64,000 bases of DNA from CALODL01 sp942492115 (GCA_942492115.1 CALODL010000027.1:62001-126000), one strand, 5' to 3'. Shown: positions 42,698-52,231, counted from the stretch's first letter. Numbers and translations: made by a program. The notes: generated by a model from the sequence alone, not told the origin.

Positions 42698-43953
42698 AGT
42701 TCACAGGTGCCATGGTGTGTGTACTCGGCGCGCTCGGCGCTACGCCAGGAGAGTGGCCGCAGTGGGGTGGGGCACAGCGCGATTTCAAGGTGGACGGTGT
42801 CGAGTTGGCGTCGGAATGGTCGAGCCATGGACCACCACAACTATGGCGTAGGCCACTTGGAAGTGGGGCGTCAGCGATCGTGACTGACCAGGATTGCCTG
42901 TACACCATGTACCGTCATGGCTCTGATGAAGTGATCGTAGCGCTCGACGCGACCGATGGCAAAACGCTGTGGGAGCATCGCTGCAACCCGCCATTGTACT
43001 CCGGCATCGAACTGGGTTTCGGGCGTGGGCCCAATGCGACACCCCTCGTCGATGACCAGGTTGTTTGCACGATGGGATTCAGTGGACTCATACACGCCTT
43101 TGATAAGTCGACGGGTGAACAGTTATGGGCCCACGACGTGGTCAGCGGATTCGGCGCCACGCCGCCGCAATTCGGCTATGCCGCAAGCCCGTTGGCTCAC
43201 CGCGGCGTGCTGTTCATTCTGGCAGGTGGTCGCGGCCGGGGGGTCATGGCGTTCGATCTCAGGAGCGGATCGGTGATCTGGAGCAAGCATGACTTCAGCA
43301 ACTGCTACGCCTCACCTCTGCTCATCAACCACGACGACCGCGAGTCTCTCGTGGTCGTTGAAGATCGCCGAGTTGTCGGTCTGGCTCTCGAGGACGGACG
43401 ATTGCTCTGGGAATTTCCACATTACAACAGCTGTTCGGGCAACGTGTCGACGCCGCTGTGGTCTGCCAATGGGCATCTCTTTTTATCATCCTCGCCGCAC
43501 GCAGGTTCGCGGATGCTCAAGTTGGAGGGCTCCGCCGGGCACACGAAAACTGTCGAGCTGTGGTCTTCGAGCAAGTTCAAGGTCAGCCAAACGAACGCCA
43601 TCCGATTAGGTGACATCATCGTGGCCTCCAGCGGTACACCCGCGTCGTCGATGCTCGCAGCGGTCAGTGCGACCCATGGACACGTGCTTTGGCGCACACG
43701 CGGATTTCCGTTGGCGAATATGATCCACGCCGACGGGAAGCTCCTCATCCTTGATGCCGAGGGGCACCTCGCCCTCGCAACGGCAACGGCCAAAGAGCTG
43801 ATTGTTCACGCACGTCACCAGGTGTTGGAAGCGCCATCATGGACGGTGCCGACACTGACGGGGCGTCATCTTTTCGTTCGTGATAACAGCCACATCATCG
43901 CATTCGATGTTGGCATGACTCAATCGGAGAAGCCCAATGGACAAACACGATAA
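42694..43953 (+). CDS. PQQ-like beta-propeller repeat protein
   Basis: 419 residues; its ATG overlaps the marR stop (ATGA, 42694-42697), with GGAGAGGAAG upstream. After a short hydrophobic start (MKFTGAMVCVLGALGATPGE) the chain is an eight-bladed-type quinoprotein propeller: LDATDGKTLWEHRC, FDKSTGEQLWAHDVV, FDLRSGSVIWSKHDF, LALEDGRLLWEFPHYN and VSATHGHVLWRTRGFPL. No quinone-dehydrogenase catalytic residues are recognisable, so it is probably a non-enzymatic propeller. Middle gene of marR-PQQ-arsM. Its part in arsenic handling is unknown. Export signal is weak. Confidence 0.88.
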   Translation: MKFTGAMVCVLGALGATPGEWPQWGGAQRDFKVDGVELASEWSSHGPPQLWRRPLGSGASAIVTDQDCLYTMYRHGSDEVIVALDATDGKTLWEHRCNPPLYSGIELGFGRGPNATPLVDDQVVCTMGFSGLIHAFDKSTGEQLWAHDVVSGFGATPPQFGYAASPLAHRGVLFILAGGRGRGVMAFDLRSGSVIWSKHDFSNCYASPLLINHDDRESLVVVEDRRVVGLALEDGRLLWEFPHYNSCSGNVSTPLWSANGHLFLSSSPHAGSRMLKLEGSAGHTKTVELWSSSKFKVSQTNAIRLGDIIVASSGTPASSMLAAVSATHGHVLWRTRGFPLANMIHADGKLLILDAEGHLALATATAKELIVHARHQVLEAPSWTVPTLTGRHLFVRDNSHIIAFDVGMTQSEKPNGQTR

Positions 43954-44779
43954 GGTCCGGCAAAGTGTTGCGCATGCATATGCCAGTGCAGTGAACTCAC
44001 CTTCCCCATCGTCGTCGTGTTGCACAACGGCACAGAAGGGGGTCGCCGTGCAGTATGCCGGCTACAACCAGGCGGCGTTGCAGGACTTGCCTGCCGAGGC
44101 AGTCGAGAATTCGTTTGGGTGTGGCGACCCGCTGGCTTTCAGTGGCGTCAAGAACGGTGATGTCGTCGTTGATCTGGGTTGCGGTGCCGGCATCGATCTG
44201 CTCATTGCCTCGTCGCTTGTCGGTCCGACGGGTCGCGTCATCGGTATTGACATGACCGACGAGATGCTCGAAACGGCTCGCGGCGCCATCGCCAAAGCGG
44301 GAGTCCAGAATGTCGAAGTGCGCAAGGGCTTGATCGAGGACTTACCGGTCGAGTCCAACTCGGTGGACTGGATCATCTCGAATTGCGTCATCAACCTGTC
44401 ACCCGACAAGGATGCCGTATTCGCCGAGATCGCCCGTGTGCTCAAGCCGGGTGGTCAGGTGCAGGTATCGGATATCGTCGCCGAGGATCTACCGGCTGCG
44501 ATGCGCAGCGATCTAGCCTTGTATCATTGTTGTGTGGCTGGGGCGATCAGTGAATCCGAATATGAGAGCAAGTTGCGCGCCGCAGGCATGAGTGTCGTCG
44601 AGGTGCGCGCCCGCATTCACTATGACGCGGCTCAGATCGCGACGCTGTTACGCTCGGACATCACTACGACGAGCTGTTGCGGTGGACCACCTGCTGCCGC
44701 TGCGCCACCGGTTGCCGAGATGGGTGAGGCCCTCGACGGCAAGGTGTGGAGCGCCAAAATCTACGCCCGTTTGGGTTGA
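43937..44779 (+). CDS. arsM: arsenite S-adenosylmethionine methyltransferase
   Basis: 280 residues. Overlaps the 3' end of the propeller gene by 17 bp, with GGAGAAG upstream. Class I SAM-binding fold with VVVDLGCGAGIDLLIASSLV and VIGIDMTDEMLETAR. Arsenite-binding cysteines at the expected places: Cys62 in NSFGCGDPLAF, Cys150 in SNCVINLSPDK, and Cys198/199 in YHCCVAGAIS, plus an N-terminal Cys pair (SSSCC). Methylates As(III) to mono-, di- and trimethylated, partly volatile forms. It lacks a neighbouring arsenic efflux gene. Ends convergent with, and overlapping by 19 bp, the gene at 44761. Confidence 0.95.
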   Translation: MDKHDKVRQSVAHAYASAVNSPSPSSSCCTTAQKGVAVQYAGYNQAALQDLPAEAVENSFGCGDPLAFSGVKNGDVVVDLGCGAGIDLLIASSLVGPTGRVIGIDMTDEMLETARGAIAKAGVQNVEVRKGLIEDLPVESNSVDWIISNCVINLSPDKDAVFAEIARVLKPGGQVQVSDIVAEDLPAAMRSDLALYHCCVAGAISESEYESKLRAAGMSVVEVRARIHYDAAQIATLLRSDITTTSCCGGPPAAAAPPVAEMGEALDGKVWSAKIYARLG

Positions 44780-45564
44780 GAAGCGAGGGTGTTGCCGCAT
44801 TCCGGACAGACTCCGGATTCGTTGCCATAGAGCACGTAGCCGCACTCCGCGCAGTGCTCCTCTTCGATTTCGATGCGCAGACGCAAGCCACAGGATGTGC
44901 ATTGCGTGCGTCCTGCCGGCAACTGCTGCCCCAGGCCGCATCGCGGACAGGTCAATTGCAACTGCAGCACGGTGCTGTGAATGGCTTCGTGTTCCCGGAT
45001 GCGCGATACGCGGTGCAGAATGGGCACCGCAAGCGATCCGCACACATCGGCGATCCCCAGCGCGCCCATGATGCGTATCATGGCGTCGCTTTCTGGCCCT
45101 TCGAAAATGACAAGAACAATGATGAGGGTGGCGAGGATTCCGATCACGATCACCGTACTGGTGCGGACCCACAGGTAATCCTTACGCAGGCGCGCCATGG
45201 CCAGCAGGCCAACGTGCGGTATGGCTACTGCTAGTGTGCACGCGATGGCTAGCGCCTTGATGAACACCTCGTATTGAAATGAACGCGTGATCCAGATCAG
45301 GCCTGTCAGCAGCACGGCGGCGACGAACACCGTAGTGCAGCCGAGCGGTCCGATCGGATGCCAGCGCCGGCTTTCCCATGGAATCGCCGACGCCAGGCCC
45401 AGTATCGATGCCCCCCCGATGACCGCAGTCGTGCCGAGCACCCGACCCGCCAGGGAGGACATGTTGCCAACGAGCAGGCAATAGATGCCAATCAGTCCAC
45501 ACAGGCTGATGGACCCGATGAATGCGAACAGCAGTGACCGCTGCGTGTGCGATGTCATGGCCAT
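44761..45564 (-). CDS. multi-pass membrane protein with C-terminal zinc ribbons
   Basis: 267 residues; ATG at 45562-45564, with a second ATG two codons later. Six predicted membrane segments (for example LLFAFIGSISLCGLIGIYCL and VIVIGILATLIIVLVIFEG) are followed by a cytoplasmic tail with two Cys4 zinc ribbons: LTCPRCGLGQQ ... TQCTSCGLRL, and HCAECGYVLYGNESGVCPEC. The second is the CxxCGYxLxG type seen in PrsW at 26663. Function unknown. Convergent with arsM. Confidence 0.8.
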   Translation of the reverse strand: MAMTSHTQRSLLFAFIGSISLCGLIGIYCLLVGNMSSLAGRVLGTTAVIGGASILGLASAIPWESRRWHPIGPLGCTTVFVAAVLLTGLIWITRSFQYEVFIKALAIACTLAVAIPHVGLLAMARLRKDYLWVRTSTVIVIGILATLIIVLVIFEGPESDAMIRIMGALGIADVCGSLAVPILHRVSRIREHEAIHSTVLQLQLTCPRCGLGQQLPAGRTQCTSCGLRLRIEIEEEHCAECGYVLYGNESGVCPECGNTLASQPKRA

Positions 45565-45719
45565 GGTGTGGATGATACGCGGGGCGATCCGCGCTATCCA
45601 GCACGCGCGACCACGCGTAGCGAGCGCTCGACGTCCGGCGGCCTGTCGCGGGGGCCGCGGATCCCTCAACTTTTCTGTGGATTTGTGTTCGCGTCGTGCG
45701 GCACGGGTTCGCCCGAGCG

Positions 45720-46874
45720 CTACGACGGTCGCCTGCGTGTGACGTTGGCGACGCAGCGCAGCGCTCCGCCGAGTTCGTAGACACCCGAAACATCAACGGT
45801 CGACACTTCGAATCCCAGGCTGCGATAGGTGGCGGCGGCGAAATCGTCGAGCCGGGCGATTCCAAAATTCGGCACCAGGGCGCGCCTCTGGCCATCAACG
45901 ATTTCCATCAGGACGTTGGTGTACGTGACCATCCACTCCTCGATGGGATCAACCAGTGCCGGCATCCTCAGGACGATGAATCCACGGCGCTCCAGACTGC
46001 TGGCGACGTCATCGAGCTGATCGTGGATGAGCGTGGAAGCCCCGTTGGCATCCTCCTCCTGGGATGCCCAGTGTTCGTCACGACGCATGAGGTCGTTGCC
46101 CAGTCTTGTATCGGCGACCATGATCCAGCTGTCGGTGATCGGCGCCAGATACATATCGACGTGGCACCACGGGACGCCGCCGCCCGAAGTCGGGACCACG
46201 ATGAGCTCACGGCCCGCGATGGCTTCGAAGGCCATATCTGCAGGCGGTCGTTCTGCGTTGTCGACGATGATGTTGGCTCCGACGAACGTGTGGTGGGAAC
46301 TGGAGACGACGTTTCCACCCTCGATGAACAGCGCCGCGTCCAGCAGCGGTGGGCTCAAATCAGATTCCGCCAGCATGAGCTGGGCATCGAGCTCGTTGAG
46401 CTTGGGCTCCTCGTAGGCGTCATGGGCGGTCGGCACGAAGCTGGGCAGCACGTCCCGGAGGTCCAGGGACTGCCGTGAAATCAGCCGATCGCGGGCCCAG
46501 ATGGTCAGTGGCACCTCGACATTGACCACTGCCAGCGAATCGCCGATCGAGGCGATGAGTCCGCTCCAGGTATCGAAGAAATAATGCATCTCCTCGGTGC
46601 TCTGGCACAGGACTCTGATGTGCACGTTTGGCCGAAGCGCGGAGAACAGGTCGAGGTACAGGGGGGTCAATTCCTGCTCCATACCGTGGTTGTAGTGAAT
46701 GGTGATCTCTTCGATGGCTCCAATCGTGTCGGGCACGAACCCGCCGCCGTGCACCTCTCCCTGATGCTCCGGAGACTGGCCGCCGCTTAACGGCACTGCA
46801 TATGCGAACGCTGCCAGCACAAGTGCGTACAAATATTTCTGCGCTGAACAACGGGCAGTAGCCGTTCGTATCAT
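45720..46874 (-). CDS. exported agmatine/arginine deiminase-like protein (guanidino-group modifying fold)
   Basis: 384 residues; ATG at 46872-46874 with GGGAGGG upstream, then a signal peptide (LYALVLAAFAYAVPLSGG). The GME-type deiminase pattern is visible: TIWARDRLISRQ (Trp-x-Arg-Asp), LFIEGGNVVSSSHHTFVGAN (substrate loop), VPWCHVDMYLAPITDS (catalytic His with Asp), and a C-terminal GGALRCVANV with the nucleophilic Cys near residue 374. This matches the PAD_porph family of agmatine deiminases and bacterial peptidylarginine deiminase. The export signal favours an extracellular substrate, possibly arginine in peptides, but that is inference. Confidence 0.78.
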   Translation of the reverse strand: MIRTATARCSAQKYLYALVLAAFAYAVPLSGGQSPEHQGEVHGGGFVPDTIGAIEEITIHYNHGMEQELTPLYLDLFSALRPNVHIRVLCQSTEEMHYFFDTWSGLIASIGDSLAVVNVEVPLTIWARDRLISRQSLDLRDVLPSFVPTAHDAYEEPKLNELDAQLMLAESDLSPPLLDAALFIEGGNVVSSSHHTFVGANIIVDNAERPPADMAFEAIAGRELIVVPTSGGGVPWCHVDMYLAPITDSWIMVADTRLGNDLMRRDEHWASQEEDANGASTLIHDQLDDVASSLERRGFIVLRMPALVDPIEEWMVTYTNVLMEIVDGQRRALVPNFGIARLDDFAAATYRSLGFEVSTVDVSGVYELGGALRCVANVTRRRPS

Positions 46875-47248
46875 TTGAACACCCTCCCAGGCGCCGATGA
46901 GGTCAAGACTTCGAGTGTCCAAGAATGATGGTAGGACATGAATCATGCATGAAGACGGGATTAAAAAAGTTTCATCCTCCTTCCAGTCGCGGCAGCGCAC
47001 ATCCGCAACCGGCATCGGTACTCGTTCGAAGCAGGTGTCCACACCGCTAACCGGTCGTCCAACGAGCCCAGGGGACGCACACCCATGAACAGGCGGCGTC
47101 CCCTGAAGCGGTCACCAGGTGTGGGACCTATGGTAACTCCGTTGTCCTCATAAGCGGTTCGTGCTTATGCATCTCATTTCTGTCAGGCCGTGGTGAGGTC
47201 CGTGGTTGCAACCTCCGTCGCCAGAGACAGACCCTGGATACGGAATAC
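46875..47248. other. intergenic region without a recognised gene
   Basis: 374 bp. One stem is visible (AGGGGACGC at 47070-47078 with GCGTCCCCT at 47096-47104, 17-nt loop) but lacks a T-run. Short frames show no family resemblance. Confidence 0.4.
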
Positions 47249-47848
47249 TCAAGGACAGGCCGGATACTCGACAGGCAGTCTGACCCCACTGAAATCCACG
47301 TCGAATACATCGGCGGTACAGAAGACCGGCGCGTTGGCGGGATCCAGGATGTCAGTTTCTGCAGGCGCGTAAACAGCGGTAACCAGCGAGCCCGTATACG
47401 ATGAGAAGTCGGACGAGAACTCGATGGTCTCCGATACCTTGGCGACAAATCCACCGTCGGCAACACCGAACACGACAGCCGTCAGCTCGATGGTTCGGTA
47501 TCCGGTTCGCTTCCAGTTGCCATACCCTGCGGACTCGGTCGTATTGGTTGCGGTGGCGACCATCGTGCCGTCAGCGTGGATTGTCTTGACGCTCGAGCCA
47601 AAGATAGATCCGTTGTCCGGGCCCTGGTAGTACGTGCCGGCGGCTTTGTCGGCGAACCACGTCGAAGACCAGAACCCGATTTCCTCGGTCTCGTCTCCTT
47701 CGCCAACGCTATTCGGATTGATCATTTCAGAAATAGAGGATTTGGTATCGTCTTGATCGGTTTGTGACTGGGCGTTCGTTTGCTGGCTCACCAGAAGACC
47801 TATAGCCAGGAGAGACAGGACGCAGGTTGTAGTCAGTACTTGTTTCAT
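47249..47848 (-). CDS. small secreted protein, paralogue of the protein at 51669
   Basis: 199 residues, AAGGAC upstream of the ATG, signal peptide MKQVLTTTCVLSLLAIGLLV ending TNAQS. The body shares a pattern with the product of 51669-52196: FADKAAGTYYQGPDNGSIFG against FADRVAGTYIEDGSIGFGPF, KTIHADGTMVATATN against HTIGADGTHVAINN, a central GNWKRTGYRTIELTAVVFGV against GVWEQTGPRQITLTTYIFVL, and a terminal DFSSYTGSLVTAVYAP against DFETAEGTLTTMIYLP. It looks like a small beta-barrel of lipocalin-like size. Function unknown. Confidence 0.82.
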   Translation of the reverse strand: MKQVLTTTCVLSLLAIGLLVSQQTNAQSQTDQDDTKSSISEMINPNSVGEGDETEEIGFWSSTWFADKAAGTYYQGPDNGSIFGSSVKTIHADGTMVATATNTTESAGYGNWKRTGYRTIELTAVVFGVADGGFVAKVSETIEFSSDFSSYTGSLVTAVYAPAETDILDPANAPVFCTADVFDVDFSGVRLPVEYPACP

Positions 47849-48276
47849 GTTTGTGTCCTTCGTTCTAGAGAATCAGAAATCAGATCGAGTTATCCTGGAA
47901 TGGACGTTTCAGTTCCGGCGGCAGCCCCATAGCTGGTGCGTATCTGCCCTCCTTTCCGCTCGCAATGTCATGTCAAGGCTGCTGCATGTACGTTGTCAGG
48001 ATGTGTTCAAACACATCACGCAATTCCCGATCGAAGTACCTGAGTGAAATTTGCCGGAGGGACGATGGAGGCGATTGCATTAGCACAAGGCGATTAGGTG
48101 AATATGGGGACTTCGTGCGTGCGGCTGCACTACGCAAGTAATCGACTCCAGGCTTGGCACAGGGGCCGGAACCTGCAGCAGTTGCGCAGTGGCAGCGTCA
48201 ATGGCTGTGGCCGTCGGTCGAAGATGTTATGGCTGGCTTGCGAGGTGCGGTCTTGCCAGCGGACCAGGACGATGTT
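47849..48276. other. intergenic region without a recognised gene
   Basis: 428 bp between two minus-strand genes. It should contain the promoter of the gene at 47249. An open plus-strand frame at 48154-48411 has no family features and overlaps the downstream gene antisense. I see no terminator or repeat. Confidence 0.4.
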
Positions 48277-51200
48277 CTATCTGGTCCTGGCGGGGGTACC
48301 ACGTCGTCCACGTGGACACCTCTGGGCCTCGACGATCTGATCGGGGCGGCCAATGATGTCGCGGTAGTACACGTGCAGGCCATTGAGTGCGAGTCGACTG
48401 GAATCGTCTGACAAGACGAGGCGTTCGACATATAACGCCTCGTTGGTACCGAAGCCGTGATCGACGCGGTTGCCATTGTCGACGTTGTCGACAAGGTCAA
48501 CGAGGACGCCGGGACCGATGACCAGTTCACGCAAGTCGAAATTATCGGCGAAGCCTGATGGATCGCCGACGTGCTCGTCGGGATCCGTGCCGAAGTCCTC
48601 GCCGCCGACTTCCAGTTCGGTTCGCAGGCAGGGGGCCGCGCCCTCAGTCATGCTGTCACGGCCCATGATCAGTCGCGAGTCCTTGCGCCACGCCCATTCG
48701 GACTCATCGGTGTTGCCTAGCACCAGGCGATCAACCACTGTGAACGATCCAGTGACATCCACAGTCCCGCCGGCACAGGATGCGAACTGGCCGGCCAGGA
48801 AAGCGCTGTCGGCGTCCTCAACGAGTATCAGGGCGTGATGGCGTGGATCGTCGGGGCACACCGTGACCGGTCCGGCGATGGACACACTCGAGGCTTGGGC
48901 TGCCTGAAACACGCCACCCTTGACGTTCATGTTGTTGGCTGCACCTGGAGTGTCGACGGTGATCACGGAATCGATGACTTCGATGCGGCTTTGATTGAAG
49001 ACGCCAGGTGGCTCTTCGATACACTTGGCAAAACTGGCTGTTGTGCTTTCGAAGCGGATGGTCCCTCCTTGGGCAAGCATGCCACCTTCTCCCTTGATCG
49101 GTGCGGTTACGAGGGCGGTGCCTCCTTCTTTGGCCTCGATCAAGCCCGTGCGTGTTTGGGTGATCTTGGATGCGATTGCGAGGAGCCCGCCCTTGCAAGC
49201 ACACATCTTTCCGCTGTTGTCTTTGCACCCCGGGGCAGCCAGGAGCAGGCGCTGACCATCCTCGTCGTTGGCTTCGATCAGCCCTTCGTTCTTCAGGCTT
49301 CCGAAAATGATTCCCTTGCCATCGAGGCGATGATTCTCTGCGTTCGTAAACGATGACTCAAAATCGCCGAGATGAGCGAATGATTCGTCGCCCAGGCGGA
49401 CGCAATCATCATGATCACCGTCGCCGGTCAGCGTGCCGCCGACAGACGCCGGCGCGAGGAACGTGAGTGCCGCGCCATCAGGTGCAACCCTGAGTATGCC
49501 GGAATTGACGATCGTTCCCGCAAAAGCTGCTGCCTGGCCATCCGGCACGACAATGCCCTGCACGCAAACGTCAACCAACTCAGCCCCGCCGATCAGGTGG
49601 ATCTCGCTGTTGGTGCCGCTGGTCTGAGCGCGGCCACCGATGACGCGGGCGCGGTTGATCTCGAGGATGCTCTTGCTGTCATCCTCGCCCGGTCCGGCGA
49701 CACCGTCGGTCGCTTCGAGGATGCCGCCGGCTGTACACGAGATGGGGCCCTGGTCAATGAGCGGTGCATCGAGGAACAACCGTTCGCGATCGGTCGCCCG
49801 GAACACCCCGCTGTTGGTGACGTCGCCGTCGGAGGCGAGGATGCGGACGTTCGCGCCGCTGGTGTCATCGACGACGACAGTGGCATCATCTTCCAGTGTC
49901 AGCGTGGACACAGTGGGGGAGACATTGAGCGTGGCGACGGCATCACTGCCTGAGATCGTGACATCGTACAGATCTGCGCCGCTGTTATCTGGAAAAACGG
50001 GTGTCAAGTCAGGGCACCAGTTGGCTCCGGTATCCCACGTCCCCGCGCCCGGTGTCTCGGCAGTGCCGATCCACTGGGCCATGACATCCTGTGAAATCTG
50101 ACATTCGTCCGGGATGCCGTCCGGCTGACAGTCGAGACTCAGGCCAAAGATGATATCGTCTTCGTCAGGGATGTTGTTCGTATTGCAGTCGGTGCACGCG
50201 CTGAATTCGAAGCGCGCCGTCAGGATATCCAGATCCCCGGCACCGCCGGCCAGATTGGTGTTCGAATGCCACACTGCGATCCACTGGCCGAGGCCATCGG
50301 TCGTGACCTGCACGAACGCGTCCTCGCCGCCGTCTCCACCGGCGTTGCTGTTCAACGGCGCCGGGTTGGTCCATGTCAGTCCATCATCCGTGCTGAGTGA
50401 TGACAACAAGTCGCTATCGAAGCCGATCGTTCCATTGAGGCTGTTACGCGACTCCCAGGACACCACCCACAGACCTGCGGAATCGGTCGTCACCTGGGGC
50501 GTAAAGTCGAGGCTGGCGTCGGTTGTTTCGATGCTGTTCAGGGGGGCGGGCGCGCTCCAGCTCACACCGTTGTCGTCACTGCGGGCATAGACAATATCGA
50601 GATCATTACCGATGGGGTTCTCGAGGTGATCGAGGCTGTCGAGGCTGTACCATACGGCGATCCAGGTTCCTGAGCCGTCGGTGGTCAATTGGGGAGCGAA
50701 GTCATCGCCCATTTCGTCCTCGGAGCCGGCGTTGTTGTTCAGTGGCTCTGGCGCCGACCAGTTCATCCCATTGTCCGTACTGGTAGCGAACAGAATATCC
50801 CCATCGATTCCGATGCTGTCGTCGAGATCGTCGTGTGAGAGCCATGCGGCGATCCATGTGCCGTTCAAATCCGTGGTCAGTTGGGGGGCCTCGTCACTGC
50901 CGCTGTCCGTGATGCCGTTGGTGTTGAGCAACGCGGGGACGCTCCAGCTTTGACCACCGTTGGTGCTTCGCGAAAATACAACGTCCGCATCCAAGCCTGC
51001 GCCGCCGATGTTCTCATCCGAGATCCACACGGCAATCCACTGTCCCGCACCATCAGTGGTCAACTGCGGCGCACTGTCTTTGCCGGTGTCGGTGGATGCA
51101 TTCGTATTCAACGGAGCCGGCGCGCTCCATGTCACACCGTTGTTCGTGCTGCGCACAAAGAGGATGTCGGAGTCGTTGCCAATGCCGCTGAGATTGTGAT

Positions 51201-51597
51201 CGGACGCCCACACTGCGATCCAGCGTCCGTCTCCGTCGGTGGTGATCTGTGGACCTTCGTCACGGTCGCCATCAATGTTGGCGTAACTGTTTAGGGCTAC
51301 TGGCGGACTCCAAGTCATGCCACCCGTGCTCGTAGCAAATAGAATGTCCTGGTCGTTGCCGATCGTGCCTTCCAGGGTGTCGCGTGATTGCCACACTGTG
51401 ATCCAGTGGCCATCTCCGTCCGTACTCAGTTGCGGCGCCTGATCGAAACCACTGTCGGTTTGAGCGTTGGTATTGAGTGGAGCAGGGTCGCCTAGAATGC
51501 GACAGGCTTGTGATTGTGCATGAATTGCCGATGCCGCGAACATGTGGATCAGCGCGATCGGCACAAGAAACAGCATAATATGTCTATAGACGTACAT
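48277..51597 (-). CDS. large secreted protein with BNR/sialidase-like repeats and a beta-helix-like region
   Basis: 1106 residues; signal peptide FLVPIALIHMFAASAIHAQS. The first half has seven Asp-box-bearing repeats of about 62 residues: variants of PAPLNTNASTDTGKDSAPQL then TTDGAGQWIAVWIS and DILFVRSTNNGVTWSAP. A TSP3-like linker follows (CNTNNIPDEDDIIF, then CQPDGIPDECQI). The second half (from about 510) is a parallel-beta or autotransporter-like domain with repeated strands such as VSTLTLEDDATVVVDD, ending YVERLVLSDDSSRLALNGLH. This end is common among planctomycete secreted proteins, where it usually precedes a sorting tail; here it ends in a basic stretch (RCPRGRRGTPARTR) instead. Sialidase active-site residues are not evident. 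Confidence 0.88.
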   Translation of the reverse strand: MYVYRHIMLFLVPIALIHMFAASAIHAQSQACRILGDPAPLNTNAQTDSGFDQAPQLSTDGDGHWITVWQSRDTLEGTIGNDQDILFATSTGGMTWSPPVALNSYANIDGDRDEGPQITTDGDGRWIAVWASDHNLSGIGNDSDILFVRSTNNGVTWSAPAPLNTNASTDTGKDSAPQLTTDGAGQWIAVWISDENIGGAGLDADVVFSRSTNGGQSWSVPALLNTNGITDSGSDEAPQLTTDLNGTWIAAWLSHDDLDDSIGIDGDILFATSTDNGMNWSAPEPLNNNAGSEDEMGDDFAPQLTTDGSGTWIAVWYSLDSLDHLENPIGNDLDIVYARSDDNGVSWSAPAPLNSIETTDASLDFTPQVTTDSAGLWVVSWESRNSLNGTIGFDSDLLSSLSTDDGLTWTNPAPLNSNAGGDGGEDAFVQVTTDGLGQWIAVWHSNTNLAGGAGDLDILTARFEFSACTDCNTNNIPDEDDIIFGLSLDCQPDGIPDECQISQDVMAQWIGTAETPGAGTWDTGANWCPDLTPVFPDNSGADLYDVTISGSDAVATLNVSPTVSTLTLEDDATVVVDDTSGANVRILASDGDVTNSGVFRATDRERLFLDAPLIDQGPISCTAGGILEATDGVAGPGEDDSKSILEINRARVIGGRAQTSGTNSEIHLIGGAELVDVCVQGIVVPDGQAAAFAGTIVNSGILRVAPDGAALTFLAPASVGGTLTGDGDHDDCVRLGDESFAHLGDFESSFTNAENHRLDGKGIIFGSLKNEGLIEANDEDGQRLLLAAPGCKDNSGKMCACKGGLLAIASKITQTRTGLIEAKEGGTALVTAPIKGEGGMLAQGGTIRFESTTASFAKCIEEPPGVFNQSRIEVIDSVITVDTPGAANNMNVKGGVFQAAQASSVSIAGPVTVCPDDPRHHALILVEDADSAFLAGQFASCAGGTVDVTGSFTVVDRLVLGNTDESEWAWRKDSRLIMGRDSMTEGAAPCLRTELEVGGEDFGTDPDEHVGDPSGFADNFDLRELVIGPGVLVDLVDNVDNGNRVDHGFGTNEALYVERLVLSDDSSRLALNGLHVYYRDIIGRPDQIVEAQRCPRGRRGTPARTR

Positions 51598-51668
51598 GTC
51601 AGTCCCACCTGGTTTGACGTGAACGGTGCGTAACCCGAGTTACACACGAAGGCGCGCGCGTGCGCTGA

Positions 51669-52196
51669 TCACAGGCACGGGTCTATTACGGGTACGCGTT
51701 TCATGAACGACGTGCCTTGAGCTGAGAAAATTTCCATCTCTTCGGGGTCGGTCGGATCCTGAAATGGCAAATAGATCATGGTCGTCAATGTGCCCTCTGC
51801 TGTCTCGAAGTCTTCATCGAAGTCGAGTACCGCGGTCGGTCGGGCCCACACGGCGAAGTTGCCCAAAGGGTCGAGCACGAAGATGTACGTTGTCAGCGTG
51901 ATTTGACGCGGGCCGGTTTGCTCCCACACACCATGAAACGGGCTTTGTGGTCCGGTCTCGCTCGGATTGCCATTGCCGAACGATTCGTTGTTGATGGCTA
52001 CGTGCGTTCCATCGGCACCAATCGTGTGCAAGCCCGTGAATGGGCCGAAGCCGATCGATCCATCCTCGATGTACGTGCCGGCGACCCTGTCGGCAAAGCT
52101 CGAACGCCCCCGATCGCCCGCCTGGGTCACCATCGTGACGGCAACGATGACGATGGCCGTGTTGAGTGATATGAAGCACAGGTTGATCTTGGACAT
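51669..52196 (-). CDS. small secreted protein, paralogue of the protein at 47249
   Basis: 175 residues from the ATG at 52194-52196, AAGGAG upstream. Signal peptide (LNTAIVIVAVTMVTQAGDRG). Body motifs FADRVAGTYIEDGSIGFGPF, HTIGADGTHVA, GVWEQTGPRQITLTTYIFVL and FDEDFETAEGTLTTMIYLPF parallel the protein at 47249. The two genes flank the BNR-repeat gene on the same strand. The stop is 35 bp beyond the kinase-SBP stop at 52232 in transcription order, so it follows the kinase gene and may belong to its operon. Function unknown. Confidence 0.82.
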   Translation of the reverse strand: MSKINLCFISLNTAIVIVAVTMVTQAGDRGRSSFADRVAGTYIEDGSIGFGPFTGLHTIGADGTHVAINNESFGNGNPSETGPQSPFHGVWEQTGPRQITLTTYIFVLDPLGNFAVWARPTAVLDFDEDFETAEGTLTTMIYLPFQDPTDPEEMEIFSAQGTSFMKRVPVIDPCL

Positions 52197-52231
52197 GAAT
52201 GTATTCTCCTTTGCACAAAGGAATTCGAGAT

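Noticed and set aside
48154..48411. 85-aa plus-strand open frame
   Set aside because: No ribosome-binding site or family resemblance; half lies antisense to the BNR protein gene.
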